Shown here in pieces: positions 49,848-56,520 of a stretch of 64,000 nucleotides of DNA. The stretch covers positions 1 through 64,000 of the forward strand of contig DATGZH010000009.1 in assembly GCA_035297265.1 (NCBI GenBank), written 5' to 3'. Made by a program: the position numbers and the translations under genes. This DNA comes from DATGZH01 sp035297265. Its GTDB lineage: Bacteria; Actinomycetota; Acidimicrobiia; Acidimicrobiales; RAAP-2. Below the pieces are notes generated by a model. That model saw nothing but the letters and a program-made list of their open reading frames with translations. It was not told where the DNA came from and made no database searches. Each line of letters opens with the position of its first letter. Position 1 is the first letter of the stretch.

Positions 49848-49877
49848 CTAGTGCCCCTTCAGACAACGTTTGCACGG
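49848..49877 (+). repeat. Terminal repeat, outer left (element A)
   Basis: It begins CTAGTGCCCC, then TTCAGACAACGTTTGC and ACGG. It matches the reverse complement of the outer right end (52179-52208) at 26 of 30 positions. The tnpB stop codon (49861-49859) lies inside it. Confidence 0.7.
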
Positions 49878-51244
49878 TTGCCTGATCCTCGCCGTCGGCC
49901 GGTGAAGGCGGCAACCGTCTCTTGGTCAGAGACGGCAGCACGGCGAGCGACTCCCTCGGGTCGAGGGCGGCCCGGTGCCGGGCAGGACCGGTGCACGTCC
50001 ATCAGGTGACGACGCCGGTCACGTCGGGCCGGCGGGGAGCCGGCTCGGCGGTGCGTGACGACGGCCGGTGCCGTCGCAGATCCGCCGCCTCGGGCGGCGA
50101 TGTTGCGGGCGCCCACGATGTCGCGGTGCTCCGTGTGCCCGCAGTGCGGACAGCTGAACTGTCGGCCCTTGGGTTTGGGGGTGTGCTGGTGGCACTGCGG
50201 ACAGGTCGACGAGGTCCCCCGTTCGTCGACGAGGACAAGGGTGATCCCGGCCACCTCGGCCTTGTCGCCGAGTGCCCCGAGGAGATGGGTGCGCCGCCAG
50301 GCGGTGCCCACCCGGCGGTTCTGGACCCGGCCGGCCCGCTGGCCGGTGATGCCTCGCAGGTCGCCGACCACCAGAGTGGCGACGCCAACACCCCTCGCCC
50401 GCTCGACGAGGGTCTTGGCCGCCTGGTGCTGCATCTGATGCACCCGGCGACGGTGCTTCGCCTCGGCCCGGCGTTGGGCGGCTCGGAGCTTGCGCCAGCG
50501 CCTCGAGCCCCGCTGGCCCCGTCGGGGGGTCTTCGGGGCCAACCTCTTCTGCCGGGCCTTGGTGTCGGCCAGGTGGAGGCGTTCTTCGGCCCGGATGGCT
50601 CGGCCTGAGACGAGGAGGGCCTCCTTCCCACCGGCGACGGCGAAGGGGTGGATGATGCCGAGGTCCACACCGGCGACGGTCCCTTCTTCTGGGGGAGAGG
50701 CGATAGGCACCTCGGCCGTCACGTCGAGCCAGAGCCGGCCAACGTGTGCGAGGAGGGTCACCGAGCGCACGTCGGCCTCGGGGCAGGGGAGGGCCCGGGC
50801 CAGGCGGAGGCAGAGCTCGGGGGTCCCCCGGGCGGTCGAGAGCCGCACCCGGTGGCCCTTGAGACAGAAGGTGCCGGCGTAGTAGCGCAGCGGCATCAGG
50901 CGCCGGCGCCGTCTCGGGTAGCGGGCGATCTCGCCCCGGCGCTTGCGCTTGGCCGTCTCCATGCAGGCATCGGCGTAGCGCCGGACGACCGAGCGCAGGG
51001 CGGTCACCGAGAGCTCGCCCACCCGCACGCCGGCCACCTCCCGGTAGAGCTCCTGGTAGTTGAGGAGCGGCCGGCCACCTCTCTTGAACCGGTAACGGTT
51101 GAGCTCGATGAGCCCCGCCCACACGTCGCCGCCGGCAACCAGCATCGCCCAGCAGCGCCTCGCCTGGGCCGGGGTAACCCGCAGCCTGACCCGGGCCGTC
51201 CGGTAGACGACGGGGACGCTGTTGCTGTTCCGCTTCCTCGGCAC
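49859..51244 (-). CDS. tnpB: RNA-guided endonuclease TnpB with displaced RuvC glutamate
   Basis: A 461-residue TnpB. RuvC-I Asp 194 is in AGVDLGIIHPFAV. The position of the canonical RuvC-II Glu is Gly 294 in LVVGDLRGITG. RuvC-III Asp 375 is in EHRDIVGARNIA. The zinc ribbon is CPQC (348, 351) and CPHC (365, 368). A conserved-looking Glu 341 (VDERGTSSTC) sits 47 residues after Gly 294, matching the alternative catalytic Glu reported for Fanzor-like and some TnpB lineages. A tail of about 80 Arg-rich residues follows RuvC-III and probably overlaps the guide-RNA coding region. There is no TnpA here; instead the gene sits between CTAG-type inverted repeats, and its last codons (NRANVV) are read from the repeat. 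Confidence 0.85.
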   Translation of the reverse strand: MPRKRNSNSVPVVYRTARVRLRVTPAQARRCWAMLVAGGDVWAGLIELNRYRFKRGGRPLLNYQELYREVAGVRVGELSVTALRSVVRRYADACMETAKRKRRGEIARYPRRRRRLMPLRYYAGTFCLKGHRVRLSTARGTPELCLRLARALPCPEADVRSVTLLAHVGRLWLDVTAEVPIASPPEEGTVAGVDLGIIHPFAVAGGKEALLVSGRAIRAEERLHLADTKARQKRLAPKTPRRGQRGSRRWRKLRAAQRRAEAKHRRRVHQMQHQAAKTLVERARGVGVATLVVGDLRGITGQRAGRVQNRRVGTAWRRTHLLGALGDKAEVAGITLVLVDERGTSSTCPQCHQHTPKPKGRQFSCPHCGHTEHRDIVGARNIAARGGGSATAPAVVTHRRAGSPPARRDRRRHLMDVHRSCPAPGRPRPEGVARRAAVSDQETVAAFTGRRRGSGNRANVV

Positions 51245-51275
51245 CCCGGCAGCATCGCCGCGGGGTGTAACACCC

Positions 51276-51300
51276 CGAACGTTGCCGGTCGCGGCACTAG
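51276..51300 (-). repeat. Terminal repeat, inner right end of element A
   Basis: Read on the minus strand it begins CTAGTGCCGCG and continues ACCGGCAACGTTCG. It is the inverse of the adjacent left end of element B and agrees with it at 22 of the first 24 positions. It lies upstream of the tnpB start. Confidence 0.65.
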
Positions 51301-51307
51301 TGCCGCG
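51290..51307. repeat. Perfect 18-bp palindrome where two elements abut
   Basis: CGCGGCACTAGTGCCGCG is formed by the right end of element A and the left end of element B sharing a single CTAG. It marks either two successive insertions into the same CTAG or an internal joint of a composite element. Confidence 0.75.
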
Positions 51308-51325
51308 TCAGGCAACGTTCACCCC
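51297..51325 (+). repeat. Terminal repeat, inner left end of element B
   Basis: It begins CTAGTGCCGCGTCAGGCAAC and continues GTTCACCCC. It matches the inverted right end of B at most of its first 23 positions, differing only where G replaces A after GCC-GC. Confidence 0.65.
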
Positions 51326-51629
51326 TACGAGAGCCGCTGACGGAGGGCCTCAAGAATCGGTCGGTTCGACCTCGTGAGGATCGGCCGCCAGCGCCGCCAA
51401 CCGCCGTCCTTGATGTACGCGACGGCTGGGTCGCTCTCCGATCCGTAGGTCACCCTGATCCAGCGGTTGAAGAATCGGAGCCGAAGCGACCGTAAGCCAC
51501 GTCAACCAGCGGTTGGAGGTTCGTCGCGTTCGGTCCCGACCGGAAGCCGATGGCGTCGTCGGAGATGAGCAGAGAGCCGTATTCGGTCTGGGAGCGGGCG
51601 TCGTAGGCAGCACGGGGCGGGGCGACCCC
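51326..51629. other. Unexplained left third of element B
   Basis: The transposase N-terminal HTH region should be here, but I cannot recognise it in any frame. On the minus strand a stretch at about 51460-51600 reads AYDARSQTEYGSLLISDDAI, less Arg/Pro-rich than chance frames in this genome. It could be foreign sequence or coincidence. Confidence 0.3.
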
Positions 51630-52197
51630 GAGGTGGTGATCTGCTTCGACGAGTTCGGGCCGCTCAATCTCCAACCCCATCCCGGCCGCCAGTGGGCCGA
51701 GCGCGACACCAAAGGAGCCGACCGGAAGACTCCCCGACGCCGACGGCGGGCCACCTACTCCCGGCCCCACGGCGTCCGACACCTGCTGGAGGCCTCGACC
51801 TCGGCTCCGACAAGCTCTACGGCCACATCAAGACGAGGAAGGGCCGGACCGAGTTCCTCGCCTTCTGCCGCTACATCCGGACGCTCTACCCGGTGAGCGT
51901 CCGGATCGCCATCGTGCTCGTCAATTCAACCCCCACCTGTCGACCAAGAACGACACCCGAGTCGGCGACTGGGCCAAGGCCAACAACGTCGAGCTGGCCT
52001 ACACCCCGAACTACGCGAGTTGGCTGAATCGGATCGAAGCTCAGTTCACCGCCCTGCTCTACTTCTGCTTGGACGGCACCGACCACGAGAGCCACGAGGC
52101 ACAGGCGTTCTTGATCCGGCGCTACATCGCTTGGCGCAACCGCAACGCCAAGGACGAAATGCTACGTGAGCTGGTGAACCGCGCAAACGTTGCCTGA
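51630..52197 (+). pseudogene. IS630-family DDE transposase, frameshifted remnant
   Basis: Three frames join to one transposase. EVVICFDEFGPLNLQPHPGR with HGVRHLLEA holds the first catalytic Asp. After a shift near 51800 comes LDLGSDKLYGHIKTRKGRTE then YPVSVRIAIVLVN, where the second catalytic Asp (normally VLDN) is now Val. After a second shift near 51930 comes PHLSTKNDTRVGDWAKANNV and NYASWLNRIEAQFTALLYF with the final Glu. The last codons NRANVA and the TGA at 52195-52197 are read from the terminal repeat. It cannot be active. Confidence 0.8.
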
Positions 52198-52208
52198 TGC
52201 GGCACTAG
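52179..52208 (-). repeat. Terminal repeat, outer right (element B)
   Basis: On the minus strand it begins CTAGTGCCGCATCAGGCAAC and continues GTTTGCGCGG. It pairs with 51297-51325 as the other end of B and, even more closely over its inner half, with the outer left repeat at 49848-49877. Confidence 0.7.
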
Positions 52209-52876
52209 CGGCTCTGGGGGACGAGGACGACGATTCCCTCGCGGGCCGCCACCGAGACGGCTTCGAGCTTCGAGTGGACCCCCATCTTCGAGAGGATGTT
52301 GCGCACGTGGTTGCGAGCCGTGTGCGGGCTGATCACGAGCCGGGCCACGATCTCGTCCGTGCTCGCCCCGTCGGCCAGCAACTGGAGCACCTCGAGCTCA
52401 CGCGGGCTCAGGTTGTGCGGACTCGACGGACGCTGCGTCAGATGGGCCATGAGCCGGCTGAGGTGGACGGGGGCGATGAGCGCCTCGCCGGCGGCGGCCG
52501 CCCGTATCGCCATCACCACGTCTTCGATCGGCTGGTCCTTCGTGAGGAACCCCGAACACCCCGCTTCGATGGCCCGGGACAGCACGGCGTCGTCGGACGT
52601 GCCCGTGAGGATGACGACCCGCACGTCGGGCTGGTCGTTCTTGATCCGCTCGGTGGCCTGGGCGCCATCGCCGTCCGGGAGCCGGAAGTCCATGAGGACG
52701 ACGTCCGGAGGGTCGTTGCGCACGGCGCTCAGCGCCTCGGTCATGGTCGGCACGTGCCCGATGAGGTCGATACCCGGTTCGAGCGCGAGCAGGCTGAGCA
52801 GCCCCTCGGCCACCATGACGTGGTCCTCGACTACGAGGACTCGGATCGGCTCGTCCCCCTCGGCCCCTTGCGGCAT
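52205..52876 (-). CDS. NarL/FixJ-family response regulator
   Basis: A 223-residue two-domain regulator from the ATG at 52876, with a strong GGGGGAGG box. The receiver domain has the acidic pair in IRVLVVEDHVMVAEG, phospho-Asp in PDVVLMDFRLPDGDG, Thr in VVILTGTSDDAV and Lys in GFLTKDQP. The LuxR-type HTH is LSPRELEVLQLLADGASTDE followed by ISPHTARNHVRNILSKMGV. It would be phosphorylated by a NarL-type kinase; the one at 48830-49813 converges on it and is the obvious partner. Its TAG stop is part of the CTAG at 52205-52208 that bounds element B. Confidence 0.9.
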   Translation of the reverse strand: MPQGAEGDEPIRVLVVEDHVMVAEGLLSLLALEPGIDLIGHVPTMTEALSAVRNDPPDVVLMDFRLPDGDGAQATERIKNDQPDVRVVILTGTSDDAVLSRAIEAGCSGFLTKDQPIEDVVMAIRAAAAGEALIAPVHLSRLMAHLTQRPSSPHNLSPRELEVLQLLADGASTDEIVARLVISPHTARNHVRNILSKMGVHSKLEAVSVAAREGIVVLVPQSR

Positions 52877-53115
52877 TGCCACCTCCCCCGGCACCGCGTC
52901 GCATTCTTCCACGGCCCGCAGACAAAAACACCTATCCCCCCCGCCCACCTGGGCAAACGAGCGTTGGGCGGCTTCCCGTCGAGCCCCCCGCCCGACCTCT
53001 ACAGTGGCCCGCGGGCCTTTCCCGTCCGGTCGTCGGGTTGGGCCCCGGGCCGGCTCGACGGCCCTGTCGGCGCCGGGAACCGGCCCGGCGGCCACGGCCG
53101 AGGAGCGCCACGAAC
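52877..53115. promoter_or_regulatory. Divergent control region of response regulator and PLP-enzyme operon
   Basis: These 239 bases separate the two divergent starts and hold both ribosome-binding sites (GGGGGAGG leftward, CGAGGAGCG rightward). The response regulator may control the operon from here. No clear operator was identified. Confidence 0.4.
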
Positions 53116-54507
53116 ATGAGCAGCTTCCCCTACGAGGACCGTTACCCGGTCCACCGGACCCTCCCCGAGCACGGGACGCCCCGCGAGGAGGTCTTGGCGG
53201 CGCTCTCGACCATGGCCACCGAGGAGGACACCTTCTGGGAGACGGGCCGGTGCTCGGGGACCATGTACTGCGGCGACCACGAGCACTACGGCTTCATCAA
53301 CCAGGCGTTCGCCCTCTACAGCCACGTGAACGTGCTGCAGCGCGACATGTGCCCGAGTGCGACGAAGTTCGAGGCCGAGATCATCGCCATGACCCTCGAC
53401 CTGCTGCACGCCGGAGCCGTGGGCGGGAGCCAGCCCGCCGGCCTCGTCGCCACCGGGGGCACCGGGAGCATCCTCCACGCCGTGCTGGCCTACCGCGAGC
53501 ACGCCGCGGCCACCCGGGGCGTGCGCCGACCCAACCTCGTGAAGCCCGAGACGGCCCATCCGGCCTTCGACAAGGCCTGTCACCTCTTCGGGGTGGAGCT
53601 GCGCCGGGCCCCGGTGGACCCGGTGACGACGCTCGTCGACGTGGGCTGGGTCGACGACCACGTCGACGACGAGACGGTGGCGGTCGTCGGCTCGGCGTGC
53701 AACTACGGCTACGGGACGATCGACCCGATCGAGGAGCTGGCCGAGGTGACGCGGCGTCGCGGGGTGGGCCTGCACGTCGACAGCTGCCTCGGCGGGTTCA
53801 TCCTCCCGTTCGGCCAGGAGCTCGGCTACGACATCCCCGTCTTCGACTTCCGGATCGAGGGCGTGACCAGCATCTCGGCCGACACCCACAAGTACGGCTA
53901 CGCGCTCAAGGGCAGCTCGGTCCTCTGCTTCGCCGACCAGGCGCTGCGCAACGCCCAGTACTTCTTCCTCACCGACTGGAGTGGCGGCAAGTACTGCTCG
54001 CCGGGCATCGAGGGGTCCCGCTCGGGCGGCCTCCTGGCCGCCACCTGGGCGGCCATGGTCCAGCTCGGTCGGGAGGGCTACCGCCGCTACGCCCGTCGCA
54101 TCTTCGAGACGGCCGAGGCGATGCAGGGGGCGGTGCGCTCGCACCCCGAGCTCCGCCTGCTCGGCCGGCCGACCTTCCTTTTCAGCTTCACCTCCGACGA
54201 GTTCGACGTGTACCACGTGAACGACTTCCTCCGGACCCGGGGCTGGCGGTTGAACGGCCAGCAATACCCGAACGCCCTCCACATGGCGGTCACCCGACCA
54301 CAGACGGCCTCCGGCGTGGCCGAGGCGTGGGCCGACGACCTCGCTGAGGCGGTCGAGTACGCCAAGAAGCACGCCGAGGAGGCGCCGAGGTCCGGTGCCA
54401 TCTACGGAGGGGTGGCCGGGGGCATGACCGACGAAGCCGACGCCTTCATCAAGGCGGTGATGGCCGACATGCTCGACGGCCAGCAGGCGCTGCCAACCGA
54501 GGGGTGA
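53116..54507 (+). CDS. PLP-dependent decarboxylase / sphingosine-1-phosphate-lyase-like enzyme
   Basis: A 463-residue fold-type I PLP enzyme from the ATG at 53116. The glycine-rich phosphate-cup VATGGTGSILHAVLAYREHA, the Asp in GVGLHVDSCLGGFILPFGQE that pairs with the pyridine N, and the Schiff-base Lys in SISADTHKYGYALKGSSVL are all present. The pattern HVDxCLGGF with SxDxHKYG is that of sphingosine-1-phosphate lyases and related tyrosine/glutamate decarboxylases. It has no transmembrane helix. Coupling to three membrane-protein genes suggests its substrate or product is handled at the membrane. The substrate is unknown. Confidence 0.8.
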   Translation: MSSFPYEDRYPVHRTLPEHGTPREEVLAALSTMATEEDTFWETGRCSGTMYCGDHEHYGFINQAFALYSHVNVLQRDMCPSATKFEAEIIAMTLDLLHAGAVGGSQPAGLVATGGTGSILHAVLAYREHAAATRGVRRPNLVKPETAHPAFDKACHLFGVELRRAPVDPVTTLVDVGWVDDHVDDETVAVVGSACNYGYGTIDPIEELAEVTRRRGVGLHVDSCLGGFILPFGQELGYDIPVFDFRIEGVTSISADTHKYGYALKGSSVLCFADQALRNAQYFFLTDWSGGKYCSPGIEGSRSGGLLAATWAAMVQLGREGYRRYARRIFETAEAMQGAVRSHPELRLLGRPTFLFSFTSDEFDVYHVNDFLRTRGWRLNGQQYPNALHMAVTRPQTASGVAEAWADDLAEAVEYAKKHAEEAPRSGAIYGGVAGGMTDEADAFIKAVMADMLDGQQALPTEG

Positions 54508-54935
54508 GCCCGCCGGGACGAGGTGGGCCGGGCCGCGTCATCCTCCTCGCGGTCGCCGCCGCAGGGGTGGGCGGCTACTGCTGGGTCACCGCCGGCACCA
54601 CCCCGTTCACGTGGCCGGCCGACCTCCTGACCGCCCTGGCGCTGGCCGGCCTCGTGGCCGTGGTGGCGTTGCAGGCCTCGCACCGCGACGCGACCGTCCC
54701 GCACCTCTGCGACCGGGTCGCCGTGAGCGAACCGCCGCCGTTCGCCACCCTCGTGCCCTGGTTGGTGGTCGTCGGCGCGCTCGTGGCGTTCGAGCTGTGG
54801 AACTTCGTGGCCGGGCCCCGCTCGACCCACCTGACGGTGAGCTCCATCTACGACGACCTCGCCCGGTCCCAGGGCACGCGGGCGCTCTGCGTTCTCGCCT
54901 GGTTGGTCCTCGGCTGGCACCTGGTGCGGCGGTGA
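54504..54935 (+). CDS. Small membrane protein in PLP-enzyme operon
   Basis: A 143-residue protein from a GTG overlapping the previous stop (GTGA). It has four hydrophobic segments: VILLAVAAAGVGGYCWVT, LLTALALAGLVAVVALQ, ATLVPWLVVVGALVAFELW and ALCVLAWLVLGWHLVRR. Conserved-looking polar residues (FELWNFVAGPRSTHLTVSSI) lie between helices 3 and 4. No family is recognised with certainty. The closing WLVLGWHLVRR resembles the end of the next small protein (WMWLGWHFFAR), suggesting duplication of a helix motif. Confidence 0.7.
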   Translation: MSPPGRGGPGRVILLAVAAAGVGGYCWVTAGTTPFTWPADLLTALALAGLVAVVALQASHRDATVPHLCDRVAVSEPPPFATLVPWLVVVGALVAFELWNFVAGPRSTHLTVSSIYDDLARSQGTRALCVLAWLVLGWHLVRR

Positions 54936-55132
54936 CCCATTCCCTCGACGTGGCCCTCTGGTCGCTGCTCGCCGCGGCACTCGTGGCCTTGACGCTGCTC
55001 GGGCTGCTCGACCGGGGCCACCCCGTCGCCCGCTTCGGCACCGTGTCCTCCTGGGTGGTGCACCGCCCGTGGTGGCGGGCCGCCGTGCTCCTCGGCTGGA
55101 TGTGGCTCGGCTGGCACTTCTTCGCCCGCTGA
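54932..55132 (+). CDS. DUF6186-like small membrane protein
   Basis: A 66-residue protein from a GTG overlapping the previous stop as GTGA. Two hydrophobic segments (ALWSLLAAALVALTLLGLL and AAVLLGWMWLGWHFF) are joined by a basic loop (DRGHPVARFGTVSSWVVHRP). It ends GWHFFAR. It resembles small actinobacterial DUF6186 proteins of unknown function. The TGA overlaps the ATG of the transporter gene by one base, so it is part of the coupled operon. Confidence 0.65.
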   Translation: MTHSLDVALWSLLAAALVALTLLGLLDRGHPVARFGTVSSWVVHRPWWRAAVLLGWMWLGWHFFAR

Positions 55133-56418
55133 TGACGGCCGACCACCACCGAACCGAGAAGCCCGGCGCGCCCGTGCCGACCCGGCCCGGCTCGGCACGG
55201 GATCTCGTCCGGAGCGTCGGGCCCGAGATCGTCTCCTCGCTCTCCGACAACGACCCGACGAACGTCGGCACCGCGGCGGCGGTGGGTGCGCACACCGGCT
55301 ATGCCCTGTCGTGGGTGGCCGTCCTCGTGGCGCCACTCCTGGCCGTCGTCCAGTCCATCGCAGCCCAGCTGGCCACCGTGGCCCGCAACGACCTGCAGAC
55401 GCTCACGAAGGAGCGCTACGGACGGGGCGTCGCCTGGCTGCTGCTGTGCTCGGTCGTCGTCGTGAGTGTCGTGACGACGGCGGCCGACCTCCAGGCGGGC
55501 GCGGCCGGTCTCGGTCTCTTGACCGGCGTCGACGCCCGGTGGTTCGTCGTGCCCCTGGGTGTGGCGCTCGGTGCGCTCCTCGTCGTCGGCCGCTACCGGC
55601 ACGTGGTCGGGGTCGTGCGCTACCTCCTGGTCGGCTTCCTCGCCTTCGGGGCGGCGGCCCTGCTGGCCCACCCGGACTGGCCCCGGCTCCTCCGGGGGAG
55701 CTTGGTGCCCAGCCTCTCGTTCCACCGCGACGAGCTCGTGGGGGTGGTCGCCCTCCTCGGCACGACGCTCACGAGCTACGTGTACGTGTGGGAGACCGTC
55801 GGCCGCGGCGTGGAAGAGCGGCCCGACCACCCGGCCGTGCAGCTCCGGCGCATCAGGGCCGGCGCCGTCGTCGGCTCGGTGTTCACCGCGCTCGTCCTCT
55901 GGCTCATGGTCGTGGCCTCCGCCGCCACCCTCGGCGCTCACCACGAGTCGGTCAGCTCGGCCGCCGACGTCGCCCGGGCCCTGCGTCCCCTCGCCGGCTC
56001 GGCCTCGTCCGACCTGTTCGCCGTCGGGCTCGTCATCTCGGCCCTGGTGGCCCTGCCGGTCCTCATGGCCAGCACCGCCTACGTCGTCGGCGCGCAGTTC
56101 GGGTGGCGGCGGGGGCTCTCCGAGGGGATCGGCTCGGCGCCGGGCTTCTACGGCGCGCTCGTCGTGTCGATCGGCATCGCGCTGGCCGTGAGCCTGGCCC
56201 ACGTCTCGGTCGTCGGCATGCTCGTCGTGGCCAGCGTGGCGGGCGGGCTCGGCACACCGGTCGGCCTCGTCCTCCTCGTCAGCCTCGCCGGCGACCATGC
56301 GGTCATGGGCGACCGCCCGATCTCGAGACGGCTCCGCCTGGCCGGCTGGGTGGTCACGGCCTTCATGAGTGCCGTCGGGTTGCTCTTCCTCGTCGGGGCG
56401 CTCGCCGGCCGGCTCTGA
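55132..56418 (+). CDS. Nramp-family transporter with altered metal-site motifs
   Basis: A 428-residue membrane protein with about ten to eleven hydrophobic helices. The TM1 motif is DNDPTNVGTAAAVGAHTG (Asp 41 to Asn 44), where the Mn/Fe Nramp signature is DPGN. The TM6 segment is LLGTTLTSYVYVWETVGRGV, which lacks the metal-binding Met of canonical MntH and is closer to the GTTI-type clade of Nramp relatives. It may therefore move a different cation (Mg2+, for instance) or another substrate. It is the last gene of a four-gene coupled operon. Confidence 0.8.
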   Translation: MTADHHRTEKPGAPVPTRPGSARDLVRSVGPEIVSSLSDNDPTNVGTAAAVGAHTGYALSWVAVLVAPLLAVVQSIAAQLATVARNDLQTLTKERYGRGVAWLLLCSVVVVSVVTTAADLQAGAAGLGLLTGVDARWFVVPLGVALGALLVVGRYRHVVGVVRYLLVGFLAFGAAALLAHPDWPRLLRGSLVPSLSFHRDELVGVVALLGTTLTSYVYVWETVGRGVEERPDHPAVQLRRIRAGAVVGSVFTALVLWLMVVASAATLGAHHESVSSAADVARALRPLAGSASSDLFAVGLVISALVALPVLMASTAYVVGAQFGWRRGLSEGIGSAPGFYGALVVSIGIALAVSLAHVSVVGMLVVASVAGGLGTPVGLVLLVSLAGDHAVMGDRPISRRLRLAGWVVTAFMSAVGLLFLVGALAGRL

Positions 56419-56520
56419 GCCGGGCCGCACCAGGCCCTCGAAGTCCACGTCAGGGGCCGTGTGCATCCCCCGTCGGGGGTCTTACCGTCGTCTTAACTGG
56501 GTCACATAGTTTGGTCTCGC

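Larger units (their letters stand above)
49848..51300. mobile_element. CTAG-flanked element A carrying tnpB
   Basis: This 1453-bp unit begins with CTAGTGCC at 49848 and ends with the inverted GGCACTAG at 51300. Its two ends share about 25 bp of imperfect terminal inverted repeat, including the CAACGTT core. It contains only the tnpB gene, leftward. The ends match those of element B, which has an IS630-type transposase remnant. A is therefore best read as a tnpB cargo element mobilised by that transposase. Confidence 0.65.
51297..52208. mobile_element. CTAG-flanked element B, decayed IS630-type insertion sequence
   Basis: 912 bp bounded by CTAG on both sides, with inverted repeats of about 25 bp. 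The right two thirds encode a broken IS630-like DDE transposase. The left third (51326-51629) has no recognisable transposase N-terminus. IS630 elements insert at TA inside CTAG-like targets, which fits these ends. The right CTAG forms the stop codon of the response regulator gene. Confidence 0.7.

Noticed and set aside
51450..51782. 110-codon leftward frame in element B
   Set aside because: Part of it looks less like chance (GSLLISDDAIGFRSG), but it overlaps the transposase remnant antisense and has no recognised family, so it is only mentioned.
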